From Lacisediminimonas profundi (GTDB lineage Bacteria > Pseudomonadota > Gammaproteobacteria > Burkholderiales > Burkholderiaceae_D), in assembly GCF_008831265.1 (NCBI RefSeq), contig NZ_VTTH01000002.1, forward strand, positions 558,001 to 622,000: a stretch of DNA of 64,000 nt. The letters run 5' to 3'. Below, piece by piece: positions 7,986 through 16,965 of the stretch. The position numbers and the translations under genes are program-made. A model generated the notes under the pieces. It saw only the letters and a list, made by a program, of their open reading frames with translations. It was not told the DNA's origin and searched no databases. Position 1 is the stretch's first letter; each line of letters begins with the position of its first letter.

Positions 7986-8948
7986 GTGCAACCGAAAAGA
8001 GCAACGCCAGGAGCGGTCCGGCGCGCCACGCGCGTCTTGCTGGTGCTGCAGGCTTGCGCGGTGCTCGGCATCTACATTGCAGCGATCCGCTTTCTCGATG
8101 TGAACAGTCCCTTCCTTGCGCTCGTCGGCGGGATTGCCTGCGTCCTGCTGCTGCGCCTGCTGATCGTCGGCAATAATTTCGTGCTGGCGGTGTTCTACCA
8201 GAGCCCGACGCCGCCGGAACACCGGCTGGGCTGGACCGGGCTGCTTCGCCTGTTCTTCCACGAGTACGCGTCCAGCATGGCGAGCTCGTCCTGGACCATG
8301 GCTTTTCGCAGCTTCGACAAACGCGCTTTCAGCAATCCGGCCGGACTGCCAGTGCTGCTGATTCACGGCTACGGCTGCAATAGCGGCTACTGGCATGCGA
8401 TGAGCCGTGTGCTTGTCCACGCCAGGATCACGCACTATGCGGTGGACCTGGAGCCGGTATTTTCCGACATTGACGGCTTCGTTCCGCAGGTGCATGAAGC
8501 GGTCCAGCGCGTGTGCCGGGAAACTGGCGCAGCGCAGATCATCCTGCTTGCCCACAGCATGGGCGGGCTGGTCGCCAGGGCCTACCTGCGCGATCATGGC
8601 AGCGAGCATATCCGCAAGGTGATCACGCTTGGCACGCCGCACCAGGGAACCGGCCTGGCAAATTTCGGGCTCGGCCCGAACTCTCGGCAGATGCGCTGGA
8701 CCGGCCGGGCCGACAAGGGGCAAGCGAGCCAATGGCTGCAGCGGCTGGAAGCCCGGGAAGACAAACAGCGCCGCAGCCTGTTCGTTTCCATCTACTCCCA
8801 TCACGACAACATCGTGTCGCCCCAGCAATCGTCGCGCTTGCCGGATGCGACCAACATCGAATTCAACGGCATCGGCCATGTCGCGCTGGGCATGTCCCCG
8901 GCGATTCACCAGGCGGTGGTCGCGGAGATCCTGCGGGCATCGCAATGA
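7986..8948 (+). CDS. Membrane-anchored alpha/beta hydrolase (lipase-like)
   Basis: A 320-residue protein with two N-terminal hydrophobic segments (about residues 15-37 and 43-70) followed by an alpha/beta hydrolase fold. The oxyanion strand is LLIHGYGCNSGYW. The nucleophile elbow is AHSMGG (catalytic Ser), followed by LVARAYLRDHG and VITLGTPHQGTG, a pattern typical of triacylglycerol lipases and related acylhydrolases. The catalytic His is probably in GIGHVALG near the C-terminus. The start is GTG 7986; no ATG gives the anchor segment. It lies 74 bases after the ATPase gene on the same strand and may or may not share its transcript. Substrate is unknown. Confidence 0.82.
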   Translation: MQPKRATPGAVRRATRVLLVLQACAVLGIYIAAIRFLDVNSPFLALVGGIACVLLLRLLIVGNNFVLAVFYQSPTPPEHRLGWTGLLRLFFHEYASSMASSSWTMAFRSFDKRAFSNPAGLPVLLIHGYGCNSGYWHAMSRVLVHARITHYAVDLEPVFSDIDGFVPQVHEAVQRVCRETGAAQIILLAHSMGGLVARAYLRDHGSEHIRKVITLGTPHQGTGLANFGLGPNSRQMRWTGRADKGQASQWLQRLEAREDKQRRSLFVSIYSHHDNIVSPQQSSRLPDATNIEFNGIGHVALGMSPAIHQAVVAEILRASQ

Positions 8949-9023
8949 CGCGCGGACATGCCTGCCCGCAAGGGATGCGGGTGTTATGCTCTGCCTCAAC
9001 TGAACCAGCAGGAAATGCCGACG

Positions 9024-9689
9024 ATGTCCATCAAAGCCCCGCGCCGTACCCGGGACCGCATACTTGAACTGTCGCTGCGCCTTTTCAATGAATTCGGCGA
9101 GCCGAGTACCACCACCAGCATGATTGCCGACGAGATGAAAATATCGCCCGGCAATCTCTACTACCATTTCCGGAACAAGGAAGACATCGTCAATTCGCTG
9201 TTTACCGAATTCGAGGTCGAAATCAACCGGATGCTGACGGTTCCGGAAACCCGCAGGCCGAATCTGGAAGACGTCTGGCTGTACCTGCACCACATGTTCG
9301 AACTGGCATGGCGCTACCGCTTCTTTTACCGGGACTTGTCCGACCTGCTGTCGCGCAACCGGACCCTCGAACTGCATTTCAAGAAAATCCTGGCGCACGA
9401 AATCAATATCGCGCGCGGGCTTTGCGACGGTCTGCGCGAGCAGAACGAACTGGAGGCGGATCAACGGGCCATCGAAGCGCTGGCCACCAACATCGTGGTC
9501 GTGGCAACCTACTGGCTGTCCTATGAATACGTCCGCAACCCACGACACTATGCCGAGCAACAGATGATGGCTGATGCGCTCGCCCGCGGTTGCTACCAGG
9601 TCCTCTCGCTGGTCGGCCCCTACCTGCGCGGGCACAGTGCGGAAATGTATCGGAAACTGGCGGACGAGCACCTGAAAACCATGCCGTGA
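9024..9689 (+). CDS. TetR/AcrR family transcriptional regulator
   Basis: A one-domain-plus-ligand-domain repressor of the TetR family, 221 residues. The helix-turn-helix is clear near residues 10-55: RTRDRILELSLRLFNEFG, then TTTSMIADEMKISPGNLYYHFRNKEDI. The remaining two-thirds is an alpha-helical ligand/dimer domain rich in aromatics (ELAWRYRFFYRDLSDLL). ATG 9024 is chosen because the AGGA at 9010-9013 lies at proper distance; the in-frame ATG 9015 is only one base from it. The gene sits between the lipase-like hydrolase and the LOG gene on the same strand. Target and inducer are unknown; the hydrolase is a plausible but unproven target. Confidence 0.88.
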   Translation: MSIKAPRRTRDRILELSLRLFNEFGEPSTTTSMIADEMKISPGNLYYHFRNKEDIVNSLFTEFEVEINRMLTVPETRRPNLEDVWLYLHHMFELAWRYRFFYRDLSDLLSRNRTLELHFKKILAHEINIARGLCDGLREQNELEADQRAIEALATNIVVVATYWLSYEYVRNPRHYAEQQMMADALARGCYQVLSLVGPYLRGHSAEMYRKLADEHLKTMP

Positions 9690-9720
9690 CGACCGGCATC
9701 ACAATCTTGACGAACCATAC

Positions 9721-10317
9721 ATGAAATCAATTTGCGTCTATTGCGGTTCATCCATGGGCAATACCGACCGCTACCCTGCTTCGGCCCGGGCGATGGCGGC
9801 CGAACTGGTCCGACAGGGAATATCACTGGTCTATGGCGGCGGCCGGGTCGGCCTGATGGGGGTCATCGCCGACGAAGTGCTGCGACTGGGTGGCGAAGTG
9901 ACCGGCGTCATACCCGATGCGCTGATGAAGAGGGAAGTCGGACATCACGGCCTGACCAAGCTGCATGTGGTGCGCGACATGCACGAGCGCAAGGCGCTGA
10001 TGGCAGAACTATCCGATGCTTTCATCGCCCTGCCCGGCGGCATCGGGACGCTGGAAGAACTGTTCGAAACGACCACATGGTCGCAACTTGGCCTGCACGA
10101 CAAGCCGGTCGGCTTGTTGAATGTGGATGGTTTCTACGATGGCCTGACCGGTTTCATGCAGCACATGGTGACACAGGGGTTTTTACGGCAGGAGCATGCG
10201 CAGCTGATGCTGCACGATCCGGATCCGGCGAGCTTGCTGGAAAAAATGCGGACTTTCGTACCGGGGATAGCCAGCAAGTGGCTGGATCAGGCGAGTGCGA
10301 AGAAGATTGCGCCTTAG
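9721..10317 (+). CDS. LOG family protein (nucleoside monophosphate phosphoribohydrolase-like)
   Basis: A 198-residue Rossmann-like protein of the LOG (lonely guy) family, TIGR00730 type. Diagnostic motifs are CVYCGSSMG near the start, VYGGGRVGLMG (about residues 38-48), and the catalytic PGGIGTLEELFE (about 108-119). Characterised relatives hydrolyse nucleoside 5'-monophosphates to free base and ribose phosphate; many bacterial members act on AMP or purine nucleotides rather than making cytokinin. All key residues are present and length is normal. It follows the TetR gene by 31 bases on the same strand. Confidence 0.9.
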   Translation: MKSICVYCGSSMGNTDRYPASARAMAAELVRQGISLVYGGGRVGLMGVIADEVLRLGGEVTGVIPDALMKREVGHHGLTKLHVVRDMHERKALMAELSDAFIALPGGIGTLEELFETTTWSQLGLHDKPVGLLNVDGFYDGLTGFMQHMVTQGFLRQEHAQLMLHDPDPASLLEKMRTFVPGIASKWLDQASAKKIAP

Positions 10318-10388
10318 CCCCCTGCTGGCGACGTCAGGCGCAATCCCGTAAAAGCTGCCCGGCCCGGTCCGGGCCCAGGATCAAGTAC

Positions 10389-11630
10389 TCAGGCGCTCAA
10401 GGCCTGACGGAAATCCTCGACGATATCTTCCGGATCCTCGATCCCGACCGACACCCGGATCAACGATTCCGCAATCCCCATCTCGGCGCGCCGGGCCTGG
10501 CCCATCTCGTAGAAAATCGTGTGCGCAACCGGAATCACCAGCGTTCTGGTGTCGCCCAGGTTGCTGGCCGGGATCGCCAGCTTCAGGCGATTCAGGTAAT
10601 CGAAGCAATCGATGCCATCCTTCAGCTCGAAGCTGAACAAGCCGCCAAAGGCACGGAACAGGCTGGCCGACAGCGCATGTTGCGGATGCCCGGGCAATCC
10701 CGGGTAATGTACCGCTTGCACCCGATCGTCAGCGTCGAGCATGCGCGCCAGCGCCAGCGCATTGGCGCACTCACGCTCGATGCGCAGCGCCATGGTTTCA
10801 GAACCCACCGCAATATGGTGCGCGGCTTCCGGCCCCAGCGTTGCGCCAAAGTCGCGCAGCGCCTTGGCCCTGATCTGTGCCATGCCCCACTGCGCCGGCG
10901 GATTGCGCCGGTAGCTGTCGGCAATGTTCGGATAGACCGACCAGTCGTAGACCCCGGTGTCCGTCACGCTGCCGCCGAGCGCGATGCCGTGGCCGGCGAT
11001 CGACTTGGTCAGGGCGTTGATGACCAGTCCCGCGCCGACATCCTTTGGACGGAACAGGTAGGGCGACGTCATCGTGTTGTCCACCACGTAGAGAATGCCG
11101 CGCTGGCGGCACAACTCACCGATACGAGCCAGATCGGCCACCTGCGTGCGCGGATTGGCGATGGTTTCGACGAACACCAGCCGGGTCTGCGGCGTCAACG
11201 CTGCTTCGACATTCGCCACGTCGGTGGCATCCACCATCGTGACCTTGGGTCCCAGCAGGTTTACGGTCTGCCACAGGCTATTGGTATTACCAAACAGGAA
11301 AGCCGATGAAACCACATGGTCGCCCTCTCGCAACAGGGCTTGGGCGACAGCGCCGATGGCCGCCATGCCGGTTGCGAAGCAGATGGTCTGCGCACCATCT
11401 TCCATCTTCGTGATCTTGTCTTCGAGGGCACTGACAGTGGGATTGCCCTGGCGCCCGTAGCGGTAACCGGGTTCCTTGCCCTGGAAGACCGAAGCCAGCT
11501 TGCGGGCGTCGCTGTAGCCGAACGCCACCGAGGTGTGGATGGGCTTGTGCAGCGAGCCGTGCTCGATAGGATTCTGGCGGTCGCTGTGAAGTATGGTGGT
11601 GGTGAAGCCGAACTTTTTATTGGAATTCAT
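10389..11630 (-). CDS. Cystathionine gamma-synthase family PLP enzyme
   Basis: A 413-residue Cys/Met-metabolism PLP-dependent enzyme. The PLP-binding Lys is in NALTKSIAGHG; other family signatures are GYRYGRQGNPTVSALE, FATGMAAIGAV and VVDNTMTSPYLFRP. The family includes cystathionine gamma-synthase, O-succinylhomoserine sulfhydrylase and methionine gamma-lyase; I cannot separate these by eye, so no gene symbol is given. The N-terminus (FGFTTTILHSDRQNPIEHGSLHKPIHTSVAFGY) is typical of a group annotated simply as cystathionine gamma-synthase family in Burkholderiales. Start ATG 11630 is used; an in-frame GTG lies at 11645 and neither has a good ribosome site. It converges with the LOG gene. Confidence 0.85.
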   Translation of the reverse strand: MNSNKKFGFTTTILHSDRQNPIEHGSLHKPIHTSVAFGYSDARKLASVFQGKEPGYRYGRQGNPTVSALEDKITKMEDGAQTICFATGMAAIGAVAQALLREGDHVVSSAFLFGNTNSLWQTVNLLGPKVTMVDATDVANVEAALTPQTRLVFVETIANPRTQVADLARIGELCRQRGILYVVDNTMTSPYLFRPKDVGAGLVINALTKSIAGHGIALGGSVTDTGVYDWSVYPNIADSYRRNPPAQWGMAQIRAKALRDFGATLGPEAAHHIAVGSETMALRIERECANALALARMLDADDRVQAVHYPGLPGHPQHALSASLFRAFGGLFSFELKDGIDCFDYLNRLKLAIPASNLGDTRTLVIPVAHTIFYEMGQARRAEMGIAESLIRVSVGIEDPEDIVEDFRQALSA

Positions 11631-11761
11631 CGAAATATCGGGCACGAAGGCGAGTCTGCGCCCTGCCCTCGGTGTGTACAGTTGAACGAGCCGACATCGT
11701 AGCGCAATTCAGTACTGCTGAACGAATCGGGATGATGCCCTGCTGCTGGTATTTAAGCGCT

Positions 11762-11806
11762 GCCGGGCGCCGCATGCACGCTGCAATGCATGCAGCGGAG
11801 CCCGGC
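11762..11806 (-). terminator. Possible terminator hairpin after mshN
   Basis: A GC-rich inverted repeat lies just downstream of the mshN stop: GCCGGGC (11762-11768) pairs with GCCCGGC (11800-11806), and the inner CCGCATGCA arm pairs with the TGCATGC...CGG arm with a small bulge. On the minus strand it is followed by a weak T/A-rich CTTAAATA rather than a true U-tract, so termination is possible but not certain. Confidence 0.45.
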
Positions 11807-11812
11807 GCAACA

Positions 11813-12898
11813 TCAGCGCAGCTGCTCGAGTCGCTGCTGGACGAAGGCCTTCAGCTCGGCCGACAATCCGCCGGCAGCCTGGGCACGGGAGAAGGCCTCG
11901 CGCGCCTCCGACACCCGGTTCTCCGCCTGCAGCGAGATACCTATCCCCATCCACCAGACGCCGTTCTGGGGTGCCTTGCGCAATGCGTTCAGGTAATAGT
12001 CGATCGCTTCCCGATGACGATTCTCCTTTTGCAGCAGCCCCGCCATGAAAGCATGATATTCAGGACGCTCACGGTCATACGGCAGGCTGCGCCCCAGCGT
12101 GTCGATCGCCGCCTTGGTCTCGCCGCGATCGAGCTGGATGCGGGCCAGCATCATCGCCAGCGAGCCGTTGGCGCGGTTGGCATCAAGGCCTTCCTGCAGG
12201 CGTTGCATGGCTTCGTCCAGCCTCTTCGCCTCTACCAGCTGGCTTGCCAGGCTCTGCCGCGCCGGCACATGGCCCGGATCGAACTTGAGCGCCAGCTCGA
12301 AGGCCGCGATCGATTCGGCCGAACGTCCCTGTTGCGCCAGCCCGCCACCCCGCTTGTATTCATTTTCGGCTTGCTGGCGGGGAGTGGGTTCCTTTGGCGC
12401 GGCGCGTTCATTCGGCGCCTCGACGACTGCTGGCACCTGTGCCGGCGGTGCCGGCCTTGGGAGGCTGCTGGTGGCACCGGGAGATGGAGCCGCCGCGACA
12501 GCCGGGGCCAGCGCCGCTTGCACTACCGGCATCGTGCCCGGCCCGGTGGCCGCTAGCTGCCCTGCTGCAATGCCCGCTGCCGTGCCCGCCACCTCGGCAG
12601 CCGGCAATGGTTCGAGCGGCGCCGGTTCGACTGCCAGCAGTGCGGCGGAAATCTTCAGTGACAGTTCCGGCGGCAGGTTCATGGTGCCCGGCTGCACGGG
12701 GGGGCCTGCGAGCCGCTGCCAGGCGACATAGCCAGTCGCAGCGGCGCCGGCCAGCGCGAGCGCTGCCAGCATCCAGGGCAGGCTGCGGCGCGCAGGCGGC
12801 AGCGCGGCAGCACGGACCTCCCGATGCAGTTCACCGGTCTCTGCCGGGTTCGCCGGGCGCGCTTCCAGCTCCTGCAGCATCTTGTTGATCAGGCTCAT
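11813..12898 (-). CDS. mshN: MshN-like TPR protein
   Basis: A 361-residue protein recognised by its N-terminus MSLINKMLQELEAR, the hallmark of MSHA biogenesis protein MshN. A single membrane segment (about residues 40-60, PWMLAALALAGAAATGYVAW) is followed by a long Ala/Pro-rich linker and then C-terminal tetratricopeptide repeats (from about residue 180: AENEYKRGGGLAQQGRSAESIAAFELALKFDPGH and onward). Its start overlaps the mshM stop by 4 bases, so the two are translationally coupled. No mshE, mshG or pilin gene follows; the rest of any MSHA-type machine must be elsewhere. GspB/ExeB-type proteins share this layout and are an alternative label. Confidence 0.75.
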   Translation of the reverse strand: MSLINKMLQELEARPANPAETGELHREVRAAALPPARRSLPWMLAALALAGAAATGYVAWQRLAGPPVQPGTMNLPPELSLKISAALLAVEPAPLEPLPAAEVAGTAAGIAAGQLAATGPGTMPVVQAALAPAVAAAPSPGATSSLPRPAPPAQVPAVVEAPNERAAPKEPTPRQQAENEYKRGGGLAQQGRSAESIAAFELALKFDPGHVPARQSLASQLVEAKRLDEAMQRLQEGLDANRANGSLAMMLARIQLDRGETKAAIDTLGRSLPYDRERPEYHAFMAGLLQKENRHREAIDYYLNALRKAPQNGVWWMGIGISLQAENRVSEAREAFSRAQAAGGLSAELKAFVQQRLEQLR

Positions 12899-13788
12899 TC
12901 GATAACCATCCAGACGACCGACACCACGCCGGTAACGAAGACCGCCACCGACAACCAGGCCCAGGGCGGCTGGAACTTCTGCAGCGCGGTAGGCGTATCG
13001 CCGGCCGCGGCTCGGACATGGGACGGGTCGACCATTTTCCTTCTTTCACCAAATGCCGCCATCAGCGATTTGTGGGCAAGTATGTTGAGCAAGCGGGGCA
13101 CGCCGCGGCTGGCAGCATGCAGGGCTGCCAGCGCACCGGGGCTGAACAATGCATCCTCGACACCCGCGACCTGCAGGCGGTGTCGCACGTAAAGCGCAGC
13201 TTCGGCGCGATCCAGGAAACCGAGGCAGTACTGGAAGGTAATGCGCTGCCTGAGCTGCCGGATCGACTCATCCTCCAGCTTGCGATCGAGCTCGGGCTGG
13301 CCGAACAACACGATCTGCAGCAGCTTGCGCTTTTCAGTCTCGAGGTTGGTCAGCAGGCGCACCGCTTCCAGGGTCTCGATCGGCATTGCCTGCGCTTCAT
13401 CGATGCATAACAGGACCCGCTTGCCATCCCGCGCCAGCATCAGCAGGCGGTAGTTGATTGCCTTGAGTATCTGGAATTCGTCCAGGTCGCGCGACACCGG
13501 CACCCGCAGCTCCTCGGCCAGCGCCGACATCAAGCCGCGCGGCTGCAAAAGCGGATTGGGAATATAGGCAGTCACGAACGACGGATCAAGAACCGACATG
13601 AATTTTCGGCACAACAGCGTCTTGCCGGTACCCACTTCGCCTGTGATCTTGATGAAACCCTCGCCGCTGTTGGCGGCGACCAGCAATGTATTCAGCGCGC
13701 GCTGGCTACTTGGGCATGGATGGAAATAACTGGTGTCGGGCGTGATGCCGAACGGGAGTTCGCGCAAGCCGAAGTGGGTGGTATACAT
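12895..13788 (-). CDS. mshM: MshM/ExeA-type AAA ATPase
   Basis: A 297-residue ATPase of the ExeA/MshM family. The N-terminus MYTTHFGLRELPFGITPDTSYF is diagnostic. Walker A is GEVGTGKT at residues 50-57 and Walker B is VLLCIDEAQ. A hydrophobic segment at the extreme C-terminus (WAWLSVAVFVTGVVSVVWMV) would anchor it to the inner membrane. ExeA relatives use ATP to place the secretin through peptidoglycan; MshM is the counterpart in the mannose-sensitive haemagglutinin pilus. It overlaps mshN by 4 bases. About 157 bases with no recognisable gene separate it from purF. Confidence 0.82.
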   Translation of the reverse strand: MYTTHFGLRELPFGITPDTSYFHPCPSSQRALNTLLVAANSGEGFIKITGEVGTGKTLLCRKFMSVLDPSFVTAYIPNPLLQPRGLMSALAEELRVPVSRDLDEFQILKAINYRLLMLARDGKRVLLCIDEAQAMPIETLEAVRLLTNLETEKRKLLQIVLFGQPELDRKLEDESIRQLRQRITFQYCLGFLDRAEAALYVRHRLQVAGVEDALFSPGALAALHAASRGVPRLLNILAHKSLMAAFGERRKMVDPSHVRAAAGDTPTALQKFQPPWAWLSVAVFVTGVVSVVWMVIE

Positions 13789-13945
13789 GTCGAAGACATA
13801 TTACTTCAAGCCATCCCCCACCGGAAGGCTGACAGTGGCTGCGACTGAAATCATGGAGACGTCGGATCAGCCAGGCGTGACCCGAGCTCTCCATGAAAGA
13901 CACCGATGCGCCAGCCGATCGTGACCAATCAAGCAGCGACGCCGC

Positions 13946-15463
13946 TCAATCAACCCGAGCCAGGTTCAGGTTCAACTGTGAACGAACCACGTCTTCAAGG
14001 ACAGGCTTGGGGTGATTACGGGCGTACTCGATGCGATCAAGGTAATCGCGCGAAATGTCGCCGGTGATATAGATGCCATCGAAGCACGAAGCTTCGAAGC
14101 TGTTGATCGCCGGATTGACATCCGAAATCGAACGCTTCAGGTCCGCCAGGTCCTGGTAGATCAGCGCGTCGGCGGTGATCTCGCGGCAGATTTCCTCGTC
14201 GGTACGTCCGTGCGCAATCAGCTCGTCGCGGGTCGGCATGTCGATGCCATAGACATTCGGATACTTTACAGGCGGCGCCGCCGACGCAAAGATCACTTTC
14301 TTGGCGCCCGCTTCGCGCGCCATCTGCACGATCTCGCGGCTGGTAGTGCCGCGCACGATGGAATCGTCGACCAGCAGCACGTTCTTGCCACGGAATTCGG
14401 ATGCGATCGCATTCAGTTTCTGGCGCACCGACTTCCGGCGCACTGCCTGTCCGGGCATGATGAAGGTGCGGCCGATGTAGCGGTTCTTGATGAAGCCTTC
14501 GCGGTAGCTCAGGTTGAGCTTCAGCGCCAGTTCCATCGCTGCCGGCCGGGACGAGTCGGGGATCGGCATCACGACATCGATTTCGCCGGTGCGGAACTCG
14601 CGCCGGATTTTCTCGGCCAGGTATTCACCCATCTTCAGCCTGCTGGCGTAGACGGATGCGCCATCGATGACGGAATCCGGACGGGCCAGGTAGACGAACT
14701 CGAATGCGCAGGGGTTGAGCGTCGGATTCTCGGCGCACTGCAGGTTGTACAGCTTGCGATCGTTGTCGATGAAGATCGCTTCGCCCGGGATGATGTCGCG
14801 CAGGAAGCGGAAGCCAAGGCCTTCAAGCGCCACCGATTCGCTGGCAATCATGTATTCCGGCCCGTTCTCGGTCTCGCTGAAGCCGATGCACAGCGGACGG
14901 ATGCCGAACGGATCACGGAAAGCCAGCAGGCCGTAGCCGGCGATCTGCGCCACCACCGCATAGGATCCGCGCACCCGTTTGTGAAGCTGGCTGACAGCCC
15001 GGAAAATGGTCGCCGGATCGAGCGAAAAACCAGTCGCGGCTTCCTGGATTTCATGCGCCAGCACATTCAACAACACTTCAGAATCGGAGTCGGTGTTGAT
15101 GTGGCGCCGGTCGTTCTTGAACATCTCGATCTTGAGCTGTTCCCAGTTGGTCAGGTTGCCGTTGTGGGCCAGCGTGATGCCGAACGGCGCATTGACGTAG
15201 AACGGCTGCGCCTCTTCTTCGTTGGATGAGCCCGCAGTTGGATAACGCACTTGGCCGATACCGGCATTTCCAGGCAGCGAGCGCATGTTGCGCGTACGGA
15301 ATACGTCGCGCACCAGGCCATTCGCCTTGTACATCGAAAACGTGTCACCGTGGTTGGTCGCAATTCCGGCAGCGTCCTGTCCCCGATGCTGCAACAGCAA
15401 CAGCGCATCGTAAATCTGCTGATTGACGGCGCCATGTCCGACCAGGCCAACTACTCCACACAT
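13946..15463 (-). CDS. purF: Amidophosphoribosyltransferase
   Basis: The first committed enzyme of purine synthesis, converting PRPP and glutamine to phosphoribosylamine. The 505-residue length is normal. The N-terminal nucleophile Cys follows Met ([11 protein letters not shown]), so the glutaminase domain fills about residues 2-235 ([21 protein letters not shown]). The phosphoribosyltransferase half has the PRPP loop [14 protein letters not shown]. It lies 20 bases downstream of cvpA, an arrangement conserved in many proteobacteria where purF is the last gene of the folC-SPOR-cvpA-purF operon. Confidence 0.97.
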   Translation of the reverse strand: MCGVVGLVGHGAVNQQIYDALLLLQHRGQDAAGIATNHGDTFSMYKANGLVRDVFRTRNMRSLPGNAGIGQVRYPTAGSSNEEEAQPFYVNAPFGITLAHNGNLTNWEQLKIEMFKNDRRHINTDSDSEVLLNVLAHEIQEAATGFSLDPATIFRAVSQLHKRVRGSYAVVAQIAGYGLLAFRDPFGIRPLCIGFSETENGPEYMIASESVALEGLGFRFLRDIIPGEAIFIDNDRKLYNLQCAENPTLNPCAFEFVYLARPDSVIDGASVYASRLKMGEYLAEKIRREFRTGEIDVVMPIPDSSRPAAMELALKLNLSYREGFIKNRYIGRTFIMPGQAVRRKSVRQKLNAIASEFRGKNVLLVDDSIVRGTTSREIVQMAREAGAKKVIFASAAPPVKYPNVYGIDMPTRDELIAHGRTDEEICREITADALIYQDLADLKRSISDVNPAINSFEASCFDGIYITGDISRDYLDRIEYARNHPKPVLEDVVRSQLNLNLARVD

Positions 15464-15483
15464 AGTGGACTCCTAACGAAAAT

Positions 15484-15972
15484 TCAAAATTTCACATGAC
15501 TGGCGAGGTCGCCAGGCAAGAAAGGCTTGATGGTGCGGGCCGCTGTTTCAGTCAGCGGACTGAGCACGGCCTCTTTCCAGAACGGCTGCTGTGGAATCGC
15601 AGTCATTCCGCTCAACAGCACGCCAGCCATCACGATCACAATTCCGCGCGCCAATCCGAACAAACCACCGAGCCCGCGATCGGCCACAGTCAGCCCGGCC
15701 GCCTTGATGAGCGCTTCGATTGCCATCGACAGCAACATCATCAGTATCCGCACACCTATAAATAGCGCCACAAACGCCACAATCAAGCGCGTCAGCGTTC
15801 CGGGTATCGATGCCGGCAGCATGCCCGCCAGCGTTTCCCCGTAGGCATTGGCCAGGATGAAAGCAACGATCCAGCTGATCAGCGACAGTACTTCCTTCAC
15901 CAGACCGCGCAATGTGCTGATGACGACCGAACAGACAAGCACGAACAGCACCAGATAGTCGAAGACGGTCAC
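15484..15972 (-). CDS. cvpA: CvpA family inner membrane protein
   Basis: A 162-residue membrane protein, named for colicin V production, with four hydrophobic segments (FDYLVLFVLVCSVVI, LISWIVAFILANAY, LIVAFVALFIGVRILMMLL, ARGIVIVMAGVLLSGM). The typical N-terminus with GLVKEVLSL after the first segment and the GLGGLFGLARG loop are present. GTG 15972 gives exactly the usual length and has a G-rich ribosome site (GGGGGCGG) upstream; a longer in-frame reading to 16044 would overlap the SPOR gene and adds unrelated sequence. It precedes purF. Confidence 0.92.
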   Translation of the reverse strand: MTVFDYLVLFVLVCSVVISTLRGLVKEVLSLISWIVAFILANAYGETLAGMLPASIPGTLTRLIVAFVALFIGVRILMMLLSMAIEALIKAAGLTVADRGLGGLFGLARGIVIVMAGVLLSGMTAIPQQPFWKEAVLSPLTETAARTIKPFLPGDLASHVKF

Positions 15973-16012
15973 AGTCCGCCCCCCATCGCACTGCCCTCTT
16001 CCCGCAACCGGG

Positions 16013-16948
16013 TCAAGCCGGCACCAGCGTTCCGTTGAGGCCAAGCTTGTTCAGCTTTGCGCGGACTTTCTCGGCTTCCGCCTTGCCCTGCACTGGCCCG
16101 ACCCGCACGCGGATCCGTTCGCCCGATTGCGTTGCGACTTTCTGCGTATGGGATTTGATACCCGCCGCCTTCAACTTGTTCTGCAATTCATGCACCTTGT
16201 CGGCCGAAGCGAGCGCGGCGACCTGCACCACGTAACGTTCGGAACTCTCGGCCCCCGGCTTGACCTTCTGAAGCACCGGATCGGCTTTCCCGTCCAGCAG
16301 GGCACGGGCACGGGCGTCGTCGGCTGACTTCGCATCCGGTTTCACTGCAGGCTTGGCAGGGGCCTCGGGCTTTGAATTGACCTGCGCATCCGGCTTGGCC
16401 TGCGCGGCCTGGACTTTCGAATCCTTCGCATCTTTAGTATCCGGCTTGTTGCCAGCGCCCGCATCAGCCTTCGGCTCCGGGGGCAGATCGGTGGCGGCCG
16501 CTCCCGCGGCAGCCGCTGCCGCCGTAGCTGCCCCTGCAGCCGCTGCCGCCGTAGCTGCCCCTGCAGCGGCTGCCGCCGGTGCCACGATTTCCTCGCGCTT
16601 GTCGAGGGAGGCAGAGGCAGGCAGTGAGGAGCCCGCCGGACGGGAGGATGCGCCTTGCCGGGTCTTTTCCTTGGATGGGATGTCGATCGAGATGTCGTCG
16701 GCGAGCGGCTTGGGTTCGGGGTCCAGTATCATCGGCAGTCCAATGACGGCCGCCATCACCAGCGCCACCGCGCCGAGCAACCGGCGCCGTGCGCGCTGCT
16801 TCTCGGGCAGGACCGGATCGATCGGTTCGTTCTCCGTCTTCCGCTTCCTGGACCGCCCGCGGGCGGTGCCCGCGTCTTCAGCGGCGCGGGATTCGTACAC
16901 GCTGTCGTCGGTGGATTCCTTCTGGCGGCGGAACGAAAAAATGCCCAT
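16013..16948 (-). CDS. SPOR domain protein (DedD/FtsN-like)
   Basis: A 311-residue bitopic inner membrane protein. A basic cytoplasmic N-terminus is followed by one membrane segment (about residues 52-74, RRRLLGAVALVMAAVIGLPMIL), a long Ala/Lys/Pro-rich periplasmic linker and a C-terminal SPOR domain (about 235-311: YVVQVAALASADKVHELQNKL through IRVRVGPVQGKAEAEKVRAKL). SPOR domains bind denuded peptidoglycan at the division septum, so a role in cell division is likely. ATG 16948 is used because the TTG seven codons upstream adds no conserved sequence. The linker contains an internal 27-bp tandem repeat (see 16509-16577). It starts 17 bases after the folC stop. Confidence 0.88.
   Translation of the reverse strand: MGIFSFRRQKESTDDSVYESRAAEDAGTARGRSRKRKTENEPIDPVLPEKQRARRRLLGAVALVMAAVIGLPMILDPEPKPLADDISIDIPSKEKTRQGASSRPAGSSLPASASLDKREEIVAPAAAAAGAATAAAAAGAATAAAAAAGAAATDLPPEPKADAGAGNKPDTKDAKDSKVQAAQAKPDAQVNSKPEAPAKPAVKPDAKSADDARARALLDGKADPVLQKVKPGAESSERYVVQVAALASADKVHELQNKLKAAGIKSHTQKVATQSGERIRVRVGPVQGKAEAEKVRAKLNKLGLNGTLVPA
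16509..16577 (-). repeat. 27-bp tandem repeat inside the SPOR-protein linker
   Basis: Two full copies (16509-16535, 16536-16562) and one partial copy (16563-16577) of a 27-bp unit lie head to tail. Each full copy encodes nine residues of an Ala/Gly/Thr run in the periplasmic linker. The unit is a multiple of three, so copy-number change would only lengthen or shorten the linker. Confidence 0.85.
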
Positions 16949-16965
16949 CGAACAGTGGTCCCCAA

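Noticed and set aside
7956-9671. Minus-strand open frame of 571 codons
   Set aside because: Runs antisense to three motif-bearing genes (hydrolase, TetR) and looks like GC-driven open frame.
10353-10376. GC-only inverted repeat between the LOG gene and the PLP-enzyme gene
   Set aside because: Stem of only six pairs and no U-run on either strand; could be chance in a GC-rich gap.
14012-15229. Plus-strand open frame of 405 codons opposite purF
   Set aside because: Antisense shadow of a full-length, motif-complete purF.
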